Positions 5,358-5,487 of a stretch of 5,487 bases of DNA are shown in pieces. The stretch is from positions 1 through 5,487 of the forward strand of contig JAAUQA010000258.1 in NCBI GenBank assembly GCA_012032855.1, in the 5' to 3' direction. The DNA is from Candidatus Competibacteraceae bacterium (lineage in GTDB: Bacteria; Pseudomonadota; Gammaproteobacteria; Competibacterales; Competibacteraceae). Positions within the stretch are counted from its first letter, which is position 1; every line of letters begins with the position of its first letter. The position numbers were made by a program, and so were the translations under genes. Below the pieces are notes generated by a model. It ran no database searches. It saw only the letters and a list, made by a program, of their open reading frames with translations, and had not been told where the DNA came from.

Positions 5358-5487
5358 ATGAATTATTGGTTGCTCAAATCCGAGCCCAGCGTTTTCAGCA
5401 TTGACGATTTAGCCGTCGCCCCCACGCAAACGACGTTTTGGGAAGGGGTGCGTAACTATCAAGCCCGCAATCTGCTCCGTGACCGTT
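5358..5487 (+). CDS. EVE domain-containing protein, N-terminal part only
   Basis: The frame starts at ATG 5358 and is still open at the window edge, giving 43 residues. They match the start of the EVE family: MNYWLLKSEPSVFSIDDL, with the conserved YWL-x-KSEP, then FWEGVRNYQARNLLRD, with the conserved W-x-GVRNYQARN. EVE domains are PUA-like folds of about 150 residues; the human relative is THYN1, and family members recognise modified bases such as 5-methyl- or hydroxymethylcytosine. The rest of the gene lies beyond the window, so it cannot be told whether this is a stand-alone EVE protein or a fusion. The 18-base gap after dcd suggests the same operon. No clear ribosome binding site is visible. 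The alternative of a chance frame is unlikely given the length and order of the matching motifs. Confidence 0.88.
   Translation, partial: MNYWLLKSEPSVFSIDDLAVAPTQTTFWEGVRNYQARNLLRDR

Overview
The window reads as a compact stretch of a gammaproteobacterial chromosome of roughly balanced GC content by eye. All genes are on the + strand. The ApbC and dCTP deaminase translations are close to gammaproteobacterial versions, and the order apbC-dcd is a familiar gammaproteobacterial pairing. A DUF3301 membrane protein and a secreted DUF3011 protein fit the same group. I cannot name the genus; a methanotroph-like or related environmental gammaproteobacterium is only a guess. I see no mobile element, CRISPR array, tRNA or rRNA.

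Layout. At 2-839 lie two consecutive frames that look like the C-terminal part of one coiled-coil-rich protein of unknown function, split by a +1 frame change at a run of eight A (429-436). At 904-1566 is a HAD-superfamily phosphatase. At 1597-2043 is a hotdog-fold thioesterase, followed after 4 bases by a small DUF3301 membrane-anchored protein (2048-2365). At 2413-3519 is a secreted, cysteine-rich protein with a duplicated N-terminal CxxC module, a central DUF3011-like domain and a duplicated C-terminal domain. After a 113-base gap with a plausible -10 element comes apbC/mrp (3633-4724), an Fe-S cluster carrier ATPase with a strong Shine-Dalgarno. Then comes dcd (4741-5339), whose frame is broken by one missing base in a T run (4981-4984). 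The window ends inside an EVE-domain gene (from 5358).

How the genes fit together. The clearest functional unit is apbC-dcd-EVE: Fe-S cluster delivery, dCTP deamination for dTTP supply, and a putative modified-base reader, with 16- and 18-base gaps. The upstream genes are closely spaced and may be co-transcribed, but their roles are not obviously linked.

Points for a second look: (1) two separate single-base frame disruptions, both at homopolymers, in otherwise intact genes, which suggests sequencing indels but leaves room for slippage; (2) the doubly duplicated secreted protein with a G8 tract in its linker. I do not see convincing evidence of a new multi-gene system.
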